A stretch of DNA of 64,000 bases from Agelaius tricolor (lineage: Eukaryota > Chordata > Aves > Passeriformes > Icteridae), in NCBI GenBank assembly GCA_023055355.1, contig JALJCS010000038.1, forward strand, positions 496,001 through 560,000. The letters run 5' to 3'. Shown in pieces: positions 12,381 to 24,549 of this stretch. Both the position numbers and the translations under genes were made by a program. Every line of letters starts with the position of its first letter. Within the stretch, counting starts at the first letter, position 1. The notes beneath the pieces are model-generated. The model made no database searches. It saw only the letters and a list, made by a program, of their open reading frames with translations, and was not told the origin of the DNA.

Positions 12381-15300
12381 CTTGAGGGAAATTATGGGAA
12401 GGGGAAGAGCAGAAGGAAGTGTTTGATGCAGGAGATCCTTCCCTCAGATGAAGTCCTGGGACGAATTTATGGGGCCATCAGGATAGCTATAAGCAGAGAA
12501 GGGAAAAAAGATGCATTGAGAAAGGCACAACTGCAAGTGTCCCACAAAGCTGTCACAGCAGCAGGATATTGTATTTACAGCTCATCACTTGCTGACCTCA
12601 AAAGGACCTGCAGCAGTTTGGCCTCTCTGGCAGTGTTCCCTTAATTCCTTGATATTCCTACTCCAAGGGGATACTGTGGGAATGAGTTAGTGTGATGTGT
12701 TTGGAAATGAGGCTACATAGCAAAATGTTTCCTCATTGCAGGGTTATCTGGCTGACAAAGGCCCTTGGAAAGGGAAGTGGTAGAAGCCACATTGCTTGGT
12801 TTCCTTCAGGGTGGGTTGGATAAACCAGCAGAACATTTACTGTCAGCATAATCCTTTGTAAGGCACTGGTGGGATCTGTGGCCCTGCATCTCCTGCCTGT
12901 CATTCTATTTGCCAACATTCCAAGTCAAGTTTCATTTTCAAGTTCAGTGTTTCTCTGTAGTACCAAGCCAGAAGCTTCATGCAAATCCTTGAACGAGAGC
13001 GTGAAGTGGATCAGAAGGCAGAGGGAAACACAGAGTGGTCTGGGATCCGCCTGAGTGCAGTGTAAAGGCGAGGCTGTGACTGTGCTGGACACCTCTACAT
13101 CCAGCTCACCCTCACCACCCCAAATCTGTCACAAAGAGTGACTAAACTGGAAAAAGGCAAAGTGCTTTTGCCCTTCTTCATTTTTAGAACAGGATAAAGG
13201 ATGGGTGAGGCAGACAACTGGGGGAAGCTATTTCTGTTTTCAGATTTGAAATGACCTGACTGCTCTGGTATCAAGACTTGCTCAGTGGGGTCCCAAGGGA
13301 CCTATCAGAGAAGGTAGCTTGAAGACCAGCAGTGACATTTCACTTTCAAAGGGTCAAATCACATTATAAGCAAACCTAAACTTTTCTAAATATTTCCACA
13401 GACACGAAAAATTGCATTTAAATGTTTATTTTTGATATAAAACCTGTATCTTATCAAAAGTCCGTCCCTGCTGGCCCTGAAAACACTGATGCTGTGGAGG
13501 TAGTTGTTATTCTCTGCACCACAGCTGAGCAGCCATTGCTGGAGAAGTTGTTGCAAAATGTCCTGAACCATATTCTGTTTCTGATCTTTATCCTGCAGCA
13601 GGACACTTGTGTGTCACCATCTCTCTGCTTCTCTAAAGCCTCTGCTGCTCTCTTTCCTTCACTCCTATGGTATCAGTACAAGAAAGAAGAGCTTAACTCC
13701 CATTCCTCAGCTTAATCACTCTAAAAGGTAATGCTGAGGCAAAAAACCCCAAAACTTCAGCAATCATACAAATTATACTTTAAACTCTCTCCAATCATGA
13801 TGTTAAGGGAGGAAGTTGCTCCTTTGGTCACTGAGTGCTGACAGGGGGTTACAAGAACATAAAACTGAGACTTTTCAATAGTGCCACAATAGCTCCATTG
13901 AGGTGCATGAGGTCCAATCAACAAAAATGGAGAGTTTTCACTTTGATAAAGGAGGAGCTCCACAATCCACAGTTCTCACCTTTGGAGTTAACTAAGGTGA
14001 GAAGTCAAGGCTGAAATGTGCCACTGAGTGCACAGTACTGTCTCCATGGCTGGGAGGTCCTGGCAAAGGGAATGAAGGTGGGAGGAAGCTGTCCTGTGTC
14101 TGCTTTGGAGATGAATCGGCCTCACCTCCAGAACAAGTCCCTCTCGCAGATTTTGCCTGAAGCTTGCTGGAGAGAATCTTTCCAGAAAGGCAAGATCAAC
14201 AGGAAGATCTGAACCAGCTGGGGAGCGTGTTCTGCTGTCCCTACCAGTTCCCCTGTGCCATCAGACAGGAGATCCCTGCAGTCAGTGTTCTTCCACTGTT
14301 TACTACCGACGGCCAGAGAACTCGAAAACAAATTCCCATTGACAACCTATTGTCACGTGCAGCTGGAAACGGCCAGTGCTTGGGACTTGGCCAAGCAGCT
14401 CAGAGCACCAGAGGGCAAGGACTGCCTTCCTGTGGCTCTGACAAGCCTCTGTTCCCTCTCTGCTGAGACCAGCACAATGCAGCTGGTTGATCTCAGCCCT
14501 GAAGAAATCAGCTGCCTTTTAACTTCTGAGCTCCCCGTGATCCACCAACACAATCCCATGCAGAAGTTTAATATCAAGAATAGTTCAACTGTCCCACTGA
14601 AATAGGAGCAAAGAAAAGCTTTCATTCTCCTGATTTATCACAGCTATCTGAGCAGCTGCTGTGACCTTTTCTCCAGGACACAACACAAGCTGGCCTCTCC
14701 CTCCTTAGACTGAAGACATGACACCTCAGCAGCAGAGAGGGAAGTAAAAATGCCAATGGCTGCCCTGATCAATACTGTCTCTAGTCATAACTTCCATGTG
14801 TCACAAAAAGAAAAGAACTGGAGAGGCTGGAAAATCATTAACATTTGTCTAACTGTTCTCCTCAGGAAGCTTCACACAGGATGAAGCTGCCTAGTGACTG
14901 CCCCCAGTGCTTTTCCAGTAATGAGCTGCCTGGTGCCATGTGGGTTTTCGTAAAGACAAATGCATGAAAGATGCTGAAAATTCAAGAGCGAGAACTGAAA
15001 AGTGACCAGCTTCAGCTGCCAGTATTTTTTCCAATTTATTTCTCTGACAGATTTGCTTCCATCTTAGTGCACTAAGGAGCTGAGTTCCTCAGAGCCTTGG
15101 GACCAGGGACACAAAAGCCCTTTCCACGGGCACACGTGCAGTAACAGCACCCTCCTGCCATCCACGGACCCAAAACCAGGAATAGCACAGGCAGCTCTAC
15201 TTACCCCCTCCCCAGCATCCAGGACCCCCCAGGCTCTTTGCAAATATTGCTTCTTTCCAGGCTGGATCTGCACTGTTACAGCATTACCTGCTGCACTGGC

Positions 15301-16282
15301 ACGTGAGGCTGGGGACCTCTCCTGGGGCTGCCAGTGCCAATATCCTCTCCCTTGGACTTCAGACCCATCATCTCTCGCAGCCTCTCTCCAGGCAGTGCCC
15401 GGAGCCAAGCCAAGCCTGACTCACCGTGGCTCCACGCCAACCACACAACGTTTACGCTGTTGCTACAAAAATGATTGGCAAAGCTGACTGTTCCAGCATC
15501 AGGGACTCATCCAAGGAGAGGGCAAACAATATGCACTGACATGAGCTGATTACAGCGACTTCAGAATTACAAATGAAATGTAAATGCAGAGTTTGGCACA
15601 GGTTATGCTCTGAAGGGAAACTGCACTGTCACTTTAGCTGGCATCCTGCAGCTGTAAATCACTGTGATTTCATTAATTGATGGGTCATTGCTGCCTCTGT
15701 GGGGAAACACGATCCCTTCTGACACCAGGGAAAGTGAAGTAGGAGAAGATGGAACTCTCCTCTGTCCCAGCAAAGCCTGCAACTCCCAAACTTGTCAGGC
15801 AGCCAGGCTGACATCCTAAATGAGACGGCTCACACTCGTCGGGGAAGGCGTTGATCTTTACCTGCCTGCAGTAAAGATGTTCCTTCAGCTCACTGAATTA
15901 AATTTCATCACGGATTTTCATTCCATAGATCACCTGCCCAAGAACCCTACCCGGAGTCTCTGGTCACGGCTCTCTGGGCGCTGAGGCTCCATCAGCCCGC
16001 GATGGTCTCTGTGAACCCCGCGGGCAGCGCTGGCCCCGAACCCGAGCCCTCCCTCGTCCCCGAGGCACTCAGAGGTCACCTCGCCGTGCAGCACCGGAGC
16101 TGCTGCCGCGGGCCGGAACCCCGTCCGGCGGGGCCCGGCTGCTCCCGGCAGTCCCGGGGAGGGGATGGGGACTGCGCCGGGGGCACCGTCCGGCACTGCC
16201 GGGGGCGACGGTTCCTCCCCCCGCCCGGGCGGGCAGGCCTGTTGCCCCGGGTCGGGCTGGGGAGGGGGGCACCGGTACTCAC
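12381..16282 (-). other. ZER1 intron 1 (5' UTR intron)
   Basis: About 3.9 kb separates the ZER1 start codon from the candidate first exon. The likely acceptor is the pyrimidine-rich stretch ending in AAG directly before the ATG at 12380. I see no recognisable gene or repeat family. A donor-like GTAAGT on the minus strand near 15,205, next to CG-containing sequence with a CACGTG (about 15,133), could mark an alternative 5' exon; this is weak. Confidence 0.5.
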
Positions 16283-16500
16283 CTGGCGCCATGGGGGACT
16301 GGTCCCGGCTGGTCCCGGCTCCCCGGGGCGGGCCGGGGTCCGCGTCCTGCTCGGGCCCGCTCCCCCCGCCGCAGCCTCCGCTGTCAACAAACCCGCCGTC
16401 ACTTCCTCCGCCCGCGCCGGAAGCGCCAGCGAGTCCTTCCCCGGAAACACCGGCCCGGCCGGAACGCTCGGTCAGCGGGGACCCGGCGGGGACGGGGACG
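16283..16500 (-). other. ZER1: Candidate ZER1 non-coding first exon
   Basis: On the minus strand the sequence ends GCGCCAG and is followed by a consensus donor GTGAGT at 16282-16277, inside a CpG island. That fits a first exon splicing to the start-codon exon at 12380. The 5' boundary is a guess. The exon contains an ATG at 16292-16290. Confidence 0.55.
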
Positions 16501-16505
16501 TTCAG

Positions 16506-16551
16506 TGACGTCACAGAGCCGTGACGCCACGCGGCGGAGGCGCTGACGTCA
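16506..16551. promoter_or_regulatory. Tandem cAMP-response elements (two full, one degenerate)
   Basis: Perfect palindromic TGACGTCA occurs at 16506-16513 and again at 16544-16551. TGACGCCA at 16522-16529 lies between them. They sit about 220-270 bases upstream of the ZER1 exon-1 donor, at or near its expected start site. CREB/ATF binding is inferred from the motifs only. Confidence 0.7.
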
Positions 16552-16939
16552 CCGCGCGGGGCAGAGCTTGGCCGCGGCGTCCCGGCAGGGCCTCCCCGGG
16601 ACAGGTCGGCGCAGCCCGGGCTGTCCCTCGCTCAGGAGCTGCGGCTGCCGCCGCCGCAGAGCCAAGGTCCCGCCGCGCCTCCTCACTGAGCGGGGCCATT
16701 CCCGCGAGCCCCGCTCACGGTTGCCATTGGCATGGGCCGCAACGTGCCCGGGACAGCGCGACCACCCCGCGTGTCTCCTCAGTGCTCGGGGGACCGGCTG
16801 CTCCAGCCCGCGGGGGCTCTCCTGGCGCTTGGTGCCTGGGGAGGGAGCCACGCCGTGTCCCGCAGGCCGAGGGGCGCGGGGAGCCGGGACAGGGCAGGGA
16901 CCGGGCCCGCGGGGCTCCGGGAGCGCCCCGAGGAAGACA

Positions 16940-17080
16940 GGGGGCGGGGCTTACCGGCCTGTGAAGCAGCGGGGGCGGGGCTTGGTGATATGGGCGGAAC
17001 TGAGAGGGGCGGAGCTTTGCCCGGAGGGGGCGGGGCCAGGCGCTCAGGAAAGGCGCCCTGGGGCGCGCGGGGCGGGGCTT
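16940..17080. promoter_or_regulatory. GC-box cluster in the ZER1/TBC1D13 promoter
   Basis: Six GGGCGG-type boxes lie within about 140 bases (near 16941, 16972, 16992, 17008, 17027 and 17070), several followed by GGCTT. They fall 140-280 bases upstream of the TBC1D13 start codon, as expected for a TATA-less Sp/KLF-driven promoter. Confidence 0.65.
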
Positions 17081-17220
17081 AGCGCAGGGAAGGGTCCTTG
17101 TGGAGCGGGCGGCTCCGCCACGCCCCCGCAGGGCGGGGCCCGTCCCGCATCCCCCTCCCCGGGCAGCGTTTCCAGCCGGAGCGTTTATGCGGCGCGCGGG
17201 GAAGGGGCGCCGGGGCCGCC

Positions 17221-20200
17221 ATGTCGCGGCTGCACCAGAGCAGGTTGGTGTCTCTGTAGGGACGGGGGTCCTTCCCCTCCCCACCCTGCCGGGGCTGCGC
17301 TGCACGGGCTGGAGGCTCTCGAGAATCGGGAGCTCTGAGGGGTTGGGGGCTCTGGGGGGTCGCGGGTTGCCTGTATCAACCCTGATGTCGCCCGCGGCTT
17401 CGCTCCCCTCAGGATCGCGGACTTCCAGGAGGTGCTCGGCGAACCCACGGTGGCTCTGAGCAAGCTCCGCGAGCTGTGCTTCAGCGGTGAGTGCTGCGGG
17501 GACCGCCCCGGGCCGGGGAAGGGGCTCCGGGCACGGCGGCGCCCCGGGCCGGGGAGGGGGCTCCGGGCACGGCGGTGCCCCGGGCTGGTGCCGCCTGGCT
17601 CGGGCTGTCCCCTGGGAGATCACCCCTTGGACAGCCCCAGCAGTGTCCCTGGGGAAGCTTCGTGCTTCCTCCCCGTGCCCCTCGGGGAGGAAAAGTGTTG
17701 CCAGGCCTGTTTGTGAGGTGACATCAGCAAGCCGCGGTGAGAGATGGGCTAACGTGGTTATTTTTCTGCCCGGTGTTCCACAGGAATTCCCTTTGATGGT
17801 GGGCTGCGCTGCCTGTGCTGGAAGGTGGGTTTTGCTTGCGGTGCTTTTCTTTCTTGAGAGCGATGCTTTGGGTTGATTAAGTACACATAGTGCTTTTTTG
17901 GCGGTTGAAGTTGTAAACAAACAATAAAGCCAGAGCTTAAAAGCCGCTAGAAGTCAGCAGTAATTTGTGGAGATCAGCACTTTGCATGTGAACAGCCTCA
18001 GTTTTAAGCAAGCAGTGCATTTTGGTCAGGTTAGCTATTGATCAGTCCTACAAATAGTTCTGTGTGGAAAGCCAGTCCCTGAAATATTCCTGACTGTTGC
18101 TTAGCAAAGTATTTGGCTTCCTGGAGAGAAATCCCAGTATTTTCCAAGAGCCAGTTTGAGCCACTGGGTTTGCTTTGCTCATCTTGCAGGACAGCTCATA
18201 GAATACTAATTCCTGTTCATCTGTTTCCTGTGCAGATACTCCTGAACTACCTCCCTTTAGAGAAAGCCTTATGGAGCTCTTTGCTGAAGAAACAGAGGTG
18301 AGGCTGTTGGTACTTGTCCCTTTATTTTCAAAGATATCTGCAGAGAAGAAGAATAGGCTTTAAATAATTAAATACTTTCATAAAACAAATTGTTCTTGTG
18401 TGTAATGTGCTGTTCTCCCTTCTGCCTGGTGGCCTGACCCCTTCAATTACACTGAAGAGAAAATCAGATGCCTTCTAGCTGAGCAGGGTGGGGCAGAAAC
18501 ATCTGTTTGAGCTCTGTCTGTGTGCTCACCTTACTTTCCTCATTTCAAATTCCTCTTTTCTTCTTTAAGGGATCTGTATTCCCAGTTCCTAAAGGAAATG
18601 ATTATCCAGCCTGGGATTGCCAAGGCCAACCTGGGTGTTTCCAGGGAAGATGTGACCTTAGAGGATCACGTAAGTGTTGTTAAGCCTTTGTGCTGCAGAA
18701 AATTCCTTGGGGAGTTTCTGGCCCCCTGGGCTGCTCCTGGCTCTGTTCCCAACTGTTCTGCCCTGCCAAGGTGGGAGATGGTTCCCAGGTGCCGGGCTGG
18801 CACTTCTGTGGGTTCCCAGGTGCCGGGCTGGCACTTTTGTTGTGCTTGCCTTGAATGTATAATACTGGCAAAGCACCAGCAGCTCTGTAGAGAGCTGTTT
18901 TCAGCTGTGCACTTCCCTCCTCCTGCCCTTTGGGGCTGCCTGCCCAGGCCATGGGTCTCCTAGGGAAAGGGAGAGGCTCACAAGAGGTTCCTGGAGCCAT
19001 GAGATGCTCCCCTGGGAATTTGGGTCCATGAGTGGATTTGGAGCAGAGGATAGAAAAGAAGCAGGAGAGTCAGGCTGGGCTGTGGTGTGGAAGGCAGGAG
19101 AGTTGATTATTTCTGATAATGCTGCTGGGTTGTTTTTTTTTTTTTTTAACAGACTATTTCCTGCATGTCTTGGCTTTCTCCTTCTCTGAAAGTGCTGTTA
19201 GGAGTGTGTGTGTGTGGGAGGAGTGAGTGAAGTAACTGATCAGAAGAGACTGTAAAATGATACAGCTGCTCCCATGACCATTCTGAGCGTTCACTCCCCT
19301 GCAGTCACCTGCCCCACTGTGATCTCTGCAGCCTTGGTGGTGTAAAACTGGCATGTCTGTAAAACCACACAGGCAGGTCACAGTGATCTCTGAATCCCTT
19401 GGAATGTAGCTTGTTGTTTTTTCCTTGGTTAGTTGTTAACTTTGTGTGGATCTTGGTGTGGAGAGAAGAACCACAACATCAAAGTGCTGGGTGGGTGGAT
19501 AACTCTTACCCCAAGTCTAAATACCATCTCCATGGTACAGGTTTGGAGCTGCAGTCAGTTTTTTTTCCTTGTTAACAGAAGGAAAAAAAAAACTGATTTG
19601 GGAAAAAACTCTTGAAGAGATGAGTGAAAAGGATCTAAAATGTGAGAGAAAAAATGACCCTGATGTGCTCGGATTGTGCTGATGGCAGGGTGACAGCAGA
19701 AATGTTAAATCACTGTATGTTTACTGAGGATATTGATATGTGTGAAACACGCTTGTTCTGTTTCTGTTGTTTCTCTCTTCAGCCTCTCAATCCAAACCCA
19801 GACAGTCGATGGAACACTTACTTCAAGGATAATGAAGTGCTCCTCCAGATAGACAAAGATGTCAGGTGTGTGAGGCACAACCACTCAGATTCTGAACTTG
19901 GGCGGTTTGGTCAACAAATTGTACTTTGAAAAGGAAGTTTAATATTAAACCAAGCCTCTCACTCAACATGGGGCACGAACTTCCTTCTTTGTCCCTGATT
20001 TCCTGCTGTGTCCATCCTAGGAGGCTGTACCCTGACATGGCGTTTTTCCAGCGCCCCACGGATTATCCCTGCCTGCTGATCCTGGACCCCCAGAACGAGT
20101 TTGAGACGCTGCGCAGGCGCGTGGAGCAGACCACGCTCAAGTCGCAGACGGTGGCACGAAACCGCAGTGGGGTGACAAATGTGAGCTCTGGGTTGGGGCT

Positions 20201-23200
20201 GTCTTGTCACAGGGCAAGGTCTCAGGTTGGGAAAGGGAAGGGTCATTCTTGGGCTGTTCTCTGTTTCACTTTCTGCTTGTGCAGTGGAATTAAGGAAACA
20301 CCCCAACAGATACTCAGCATTCTGGGGGCTGGACGTGGTGGAATCAGTTGAAGTGCCTGACAGACTGTAGGGAATTATAGGTGTATTTAATTTTAAGGAC
20401 TGTTTTTACCTGACTTCTGGTAGTATTTGGAGTCACAAGTTATTTTATGCCTGACATATGTGTTCCTGTATGGCAACAAAACACTGAAGAGTTAATTTAC
20501 TATGAATTTATTACAAATTTCCATAGTCCTCCAGAACTGGATCTTAGACCTGATATTAGGAGAAGAGCAGAGTAGCTGTTAAAATGTGCAGTCTCTTTCC
20601 CCTTTTGTGAGTGTTACAGCACACGTGCTATTGGGGAAGGTGGTTTCTCCCACAACTCTCAATACCCTTCCCTCATACTACTGACAAAGAAGTGGAACTG
20701 CTGTGGTTTTTACTGTGTGAGATCATGTGGTGCAATGATTCAGAAGGAACTGTGCATTGCTGCACAGACTTTGTTCTTCAGGGACAGCCAGCACCAGGAC
20801 TTCTCTGCCTGTGTGCTCCCAGAGCTGCTTGTCTTGGTTTATGTGGTATAAACAGCCCAGATCTTGTGGGGGGCCTATGTGTGTTAAAAGCCAAGCTTGG
20901 CACATGTGCTGAGGGATCTGTGCCCCTTGGTTGTCCTGATTCAGCCTTGTTTTCCAGGTGAGCTCCCCTCTTAAAAGCACCCCCAGCTCTCTGAGCGAGT
21001 ACGAAGTTCTGCCCAACGGCTGTGAAGCTCACTGGGAAGTGGTGGAGAGGATCCTGTTCATCTATGCCAAGCTGAACCCCGGGATAGCCTATGTCCAGGG
21101 CATGAATGAAATCGTGGGGCCTCTTTACTACACCTTTGCTACAGACCCTAACAGTGAATGGAAAGGTGAGGAAGCCTTTTGACTGCTCAGCAGTGGCCGT
21201 GGTACTGCGACTTCTCTGTGTGGCATGAGGAGTTTTGGGGAATTGGTGGGAGCTGAATGGGCTGGGAGTGGTGAGGACATGGGAAGTGAGGATTTTTGAG
21301 CAATTTTTCTTTATTTATTAAACAAAATTCCCTTAGAAGCTCTTGTTTCCTTGTACTTTATATAGATGGTAAGGAAAAAATTGAAAGGGAGGACTTTGCC
21401 TGTTGCTTCTGCTTCACAGGAGCTCTGAGGGTGTGTGCTGGTGGCAGATTATGTTCTTGTGCATAGATAACTGTTTTGTGACCTCATGTCACGAAGACCT
21501 TGTGTTGACACAGGGTTAGTATCTGCTGTGGCTATGTAGATGTTTCTAGTTTAGAAAAAAACCTAAAAAAAAGATTGTTTAGTTTTGACCCAGACCAAGC
21601 AAGTCAAGATCTGGTGGGATCTACTCCTCAGATCCAGTACAGCAACCAGATTATGGAACAAGGACAATTTTACAGCTCTGTACCTCTCTCAGTGAGGCTT
21701 CCTCTGTTCTCCCATGTTCTTCTTTTCTTTCCCCAGAACATGCTGAAGCAGACACATTTTTCTGCTTTACCAATCTAATGGCTGAAATTCGGGACAACTT
21801 CATTAAGAGCCTGGATGATTCTCAGTGTGGTATTACCTATAAAATGGAGAAGGTGTACTCCACCCTGAAGGAAAAAGATGTGGAGCTGTATTTGAAACTG
21901 GTGAGGAGCCAGGTGTTTCTCTGGGTCTTGGGTGGGATGTGAGAAGTGGCTTAACAGTGCACATGAATGTTGGTTTTGTTAAACTGCTTGAGTAGAACAC
22001 AGAGTGTATGAAAGGCTTTGCCTGTGGGGCAGAGACTCTTACCTGAGAGCTGAAACAGCCTCTCCTTAGAGTGAGCCCAGAGTGAGCTGACACAGCAAAG
22101 CTTCCTCCCCTGCCTGCCTCTGAAAGCAAACTGTGGTTGTTGCACAGCTGCCAGCTGGGAGGCTGAAGGGGCTTGGCCATGATCCTTGGTCACCTGCAGA
22201 GCTGGAGCTAGAGTTTTTACTCTCTTGTAGACATCAAAACATGAGTTTTGCTGTAGAGCTCTTCAGCATTCCAGGCTACAGAAATTGTTTCTGCTTTTAA
22301 GAACAAAATAAAAAACATCCCCCACACTGCACACACACACTTCTATTGCCACTGGCTGCCCTGGCAGCACTGACTTAAACTCTATGGAGCACATTCCAAA
22401 GGAGAAGTGAAATCCAGTGAGCTGGATGATCCCACTGGCCAAATTATACTGTTCCCTTTCATTCAAAGGTTTTCAGCTGCTTTGGGTTTGTGTGAGTTTT
22501 GTAGAACACATAGAAGGCAGCTTTCATTACAAACATCTCCAGTCTTATAGTCCATTTGGTGTGAAAGTGCAAGGAGACTGGAAGGGAAAGCTATTCTTGT
22601 TACTGCAACCTTGACCAAATTACACTGAAGTCTTTTTCCGCCTAGAAAAGTCAGGATATGTTTCTTCTATAATCCAGAAGAGGGTTTGTCCACACAGTGA
22701 CACAGCCCAGAGTGCTGGCTGGTACAGATCCACTGGGGAGAAAAACTGCTTAATGTTTGGCTGGCAGGAAATGGTCTTGGCCATGCAGCAGCTGGTCCTT
22801 AAGAATATCAGCAGAATCCTGAGCTTGTTTGACCTTGGTTAAACTTAGGCTATGTTGGATTTAACATCAGAAAACAGGAAAACTTCAGGCTAAAGGTGCT
22901 TACAGCATGTTTTACCACCCATCAGTGTGAACTCTGTTCCATCTTTGTTTATCTTGGTGAATAGTAAAGCTTTTCATAAATACAAGGGTTCTGGAAAGGA
23001 GAGGAAATCCTGACAAACAGTGCCTGTGCTAGTGGGGGAGGGCTGCAGCTTTGCAGATAAAATACTGTTGAAATGGGAACTTTAAAATTACTTGGTAGGT
23101 TTAACAGAACACAATAGAGCCTTTAGGGAGAAAAGCTTCCTTTACTCCATGTTGTGGATGGATAGGGGAGCATTTTCTGACTTGGCTGGAGGTGTGGAGT

Positions 23201-24549
23201 GTGGCTGCACTGAAAATCTCTCAGTCAGGGTTGAATGAGAGAGTCTCCAAAGGATGCAAAGGTTTTCCTGCTGCTGCAGGATGAGCTGGGAGCTTAGAGC
23301 AGCACTGGGGAGGAGACAGGGATGGAAACATGGGGTGCATCTCTTGCCTGTAGGGAGCTGACCAGGAGCACGTACTCATTGTTTGCCTGGTGCCTGTCTG
23401 ACAGCAAGAACAGAACATCAAACCCCAGTTCTTTGCCTTCCGCTGGCTGACGTTGCTCTTGTCCCAAGAGTTCCTGCTGCCAGATGTCATCCGCATCTGG
23501 GACTCCCTCTTTGCTGACGACAAGCGCTTCGATTTCCTCCTGCTCGTCTGTTGTGCCATGCTGACGTAAGTACACACACACAGCCTTCCTCTTCTTCTCT
23601 TCCATGGATCCAGGAGTCTTCTCTAGGCACGTGTTAGGGCATCTGGTGAAGAGGTTATCGGGTTTAAAGTTTCTTTGTAAACAGTCAAAAGTAGCTGGAA
23701 TAATTTCCATCTTTCAGACTCATCCGGGATCAGTTGCTGGAAGGAGACTTCACTCTGAACATGAGGCTGCTACAGGTAAGAATTAAATTGAGTGGGTGCA
23801 GAGAGCAATTGGAAAAGTCTTAAAATAGTGCTGTGAGAGAAGATGACAGTATGTGAGAGGGTGGGAGAGTATGCCTGGTTCAAGACAAGTACCACATTTG
23901 TGATGTTTGCTTGAAGGAAAATCTGCAGGGATCAGTGGGAGTCTTTAGCACATGCACCCTTTCTACCCTACAGAGAAATTATCATAGATTGGAGGTTTCT
24001 AATGTTCCTTTGGTTTGCAAAAACAAAATTTAATCATTTCAAGCAAAGATGTGAAATCTTATGTAACACTGCTAAACTTTTTGGCCAGAGGGTTTTGTTC
24101 AGTTCTGAGATCTGTGAGAGCCTTAGGTTGGAAACGCCTGCAATGCACTGTTGGATATCTCACGTTCTGCCAGTTCCTGCTTTGGGCTGTGCCAGATACT
24201 GGCTTTGATAAGGCTCTCTGGCATGAGACAGAGCCCTGTGTCAGGCCAGGTTACTGTGCCCTTGGAGGACAAAGTGAAAAAAAAACAACAAACCTTCTGG
24301 AAGGGTGTTGAAGTTTGATCAGTTACAAAACAGGAAACTGTAGCTGTTAAAGGAGTAACTGAACATGGCTGTGTGTTATAATAGGCCAAGAACTTTGTTG
24401 TGAAGGTTTGCCTTGCTTAAATAAAACAATCTGTATCAAGAATGCTGGGAAGTCACTGAAATGCCTTTGCTCCTTTGCCATAGGATTATCCTATCTCTGA
24501 TGTTCATCTGATTTTGAAGAAGGCAAAGGAACTTCAAGATTCCAAATAG
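17221..24549 (+). CDS. TBC1D13: TBC1D13, Rab GTPase-activating protein (complete, 12 exons)
   Basis: Exons: 17221-17243, 17413-17486, 17784-17824, 18236-18297, 18570-18669, 19783-19865, 20021-20180, 20958-21165, 21737-21900, 23405-23565, 23718-23775, 24484-24549. They total 1,200 bases and 399 residues; human is 400 as I recall, the difference being one residue lost in the linker after NVSSP. The start is MSRLHQSR and the C-terminus is KELQDSK. The TBC domain fills most of the protein. Both catalytic fingers are intact: the arginine finger IxxDxxR (Ile123, Asp126, Arg129) and the glutamine finger YVQG (Tyr226-Gln228). The family speeds GTP hydrolysis on Rabs; TBC1D13 is reported to act on Rab35 in GLUT4 traffic. 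I saw no AATAAA or ATTAAA soon after the stop, so its 3' UTR end is open. Confidence 0.96.
17506..17588 (+). repeat. 36-bp GC-rich minisatellite in TBC1D13 intron 2
   Basis: Two 36-bp units (17506-17541 and 17542-17577) differ at only two or three bases, and a third partial copy follows. The repeat begins about 20 bases after the exon 2 donor. Confidence 0.8.
18780..18841 (+). repeat. 31-bp tandem duplication in TBC1D13 intron 5
   Basis: Units 18780-18810 and 18811-18841 match except for two bases near their 3' ends. Each contains the palindrome-like GTGCCGGGCTGGCAC. Confidence 0.8.

Larger units (their letters stand above)
15950..17720. promoter_or_regulatory. CpG island shared by ZER1 (-) and TBC1D13 (+)
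   Basis: G+C and CpG density rise sharply here compared with both flanks. The island covers the candidate ZER1 first exon and TBC1D13 exons 1 and 2. The two genes diverge with under 1 kb between the ZER1 donor (16283) and the TBC1D13 start codon (17221), a bidirectional promoter layout. No TATA box stands out. Confidence 0.75.

Noticed and set aside
15930..16514. Long frames on both strands in the ZER1 first-exon region
   Set aside because: CpG-island shadows; a first-exon donor lies inside and no protein family is recognised.
16715..17920. A 401-codon minus-strand open frame across the ZER1/TBC1D13 CpG island
   Set aside because: It covers TBC1D13 exons 1-3 in antisense and owes its length to high G+C. 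Its composition is low-complexity Pro/Ala/Arg.
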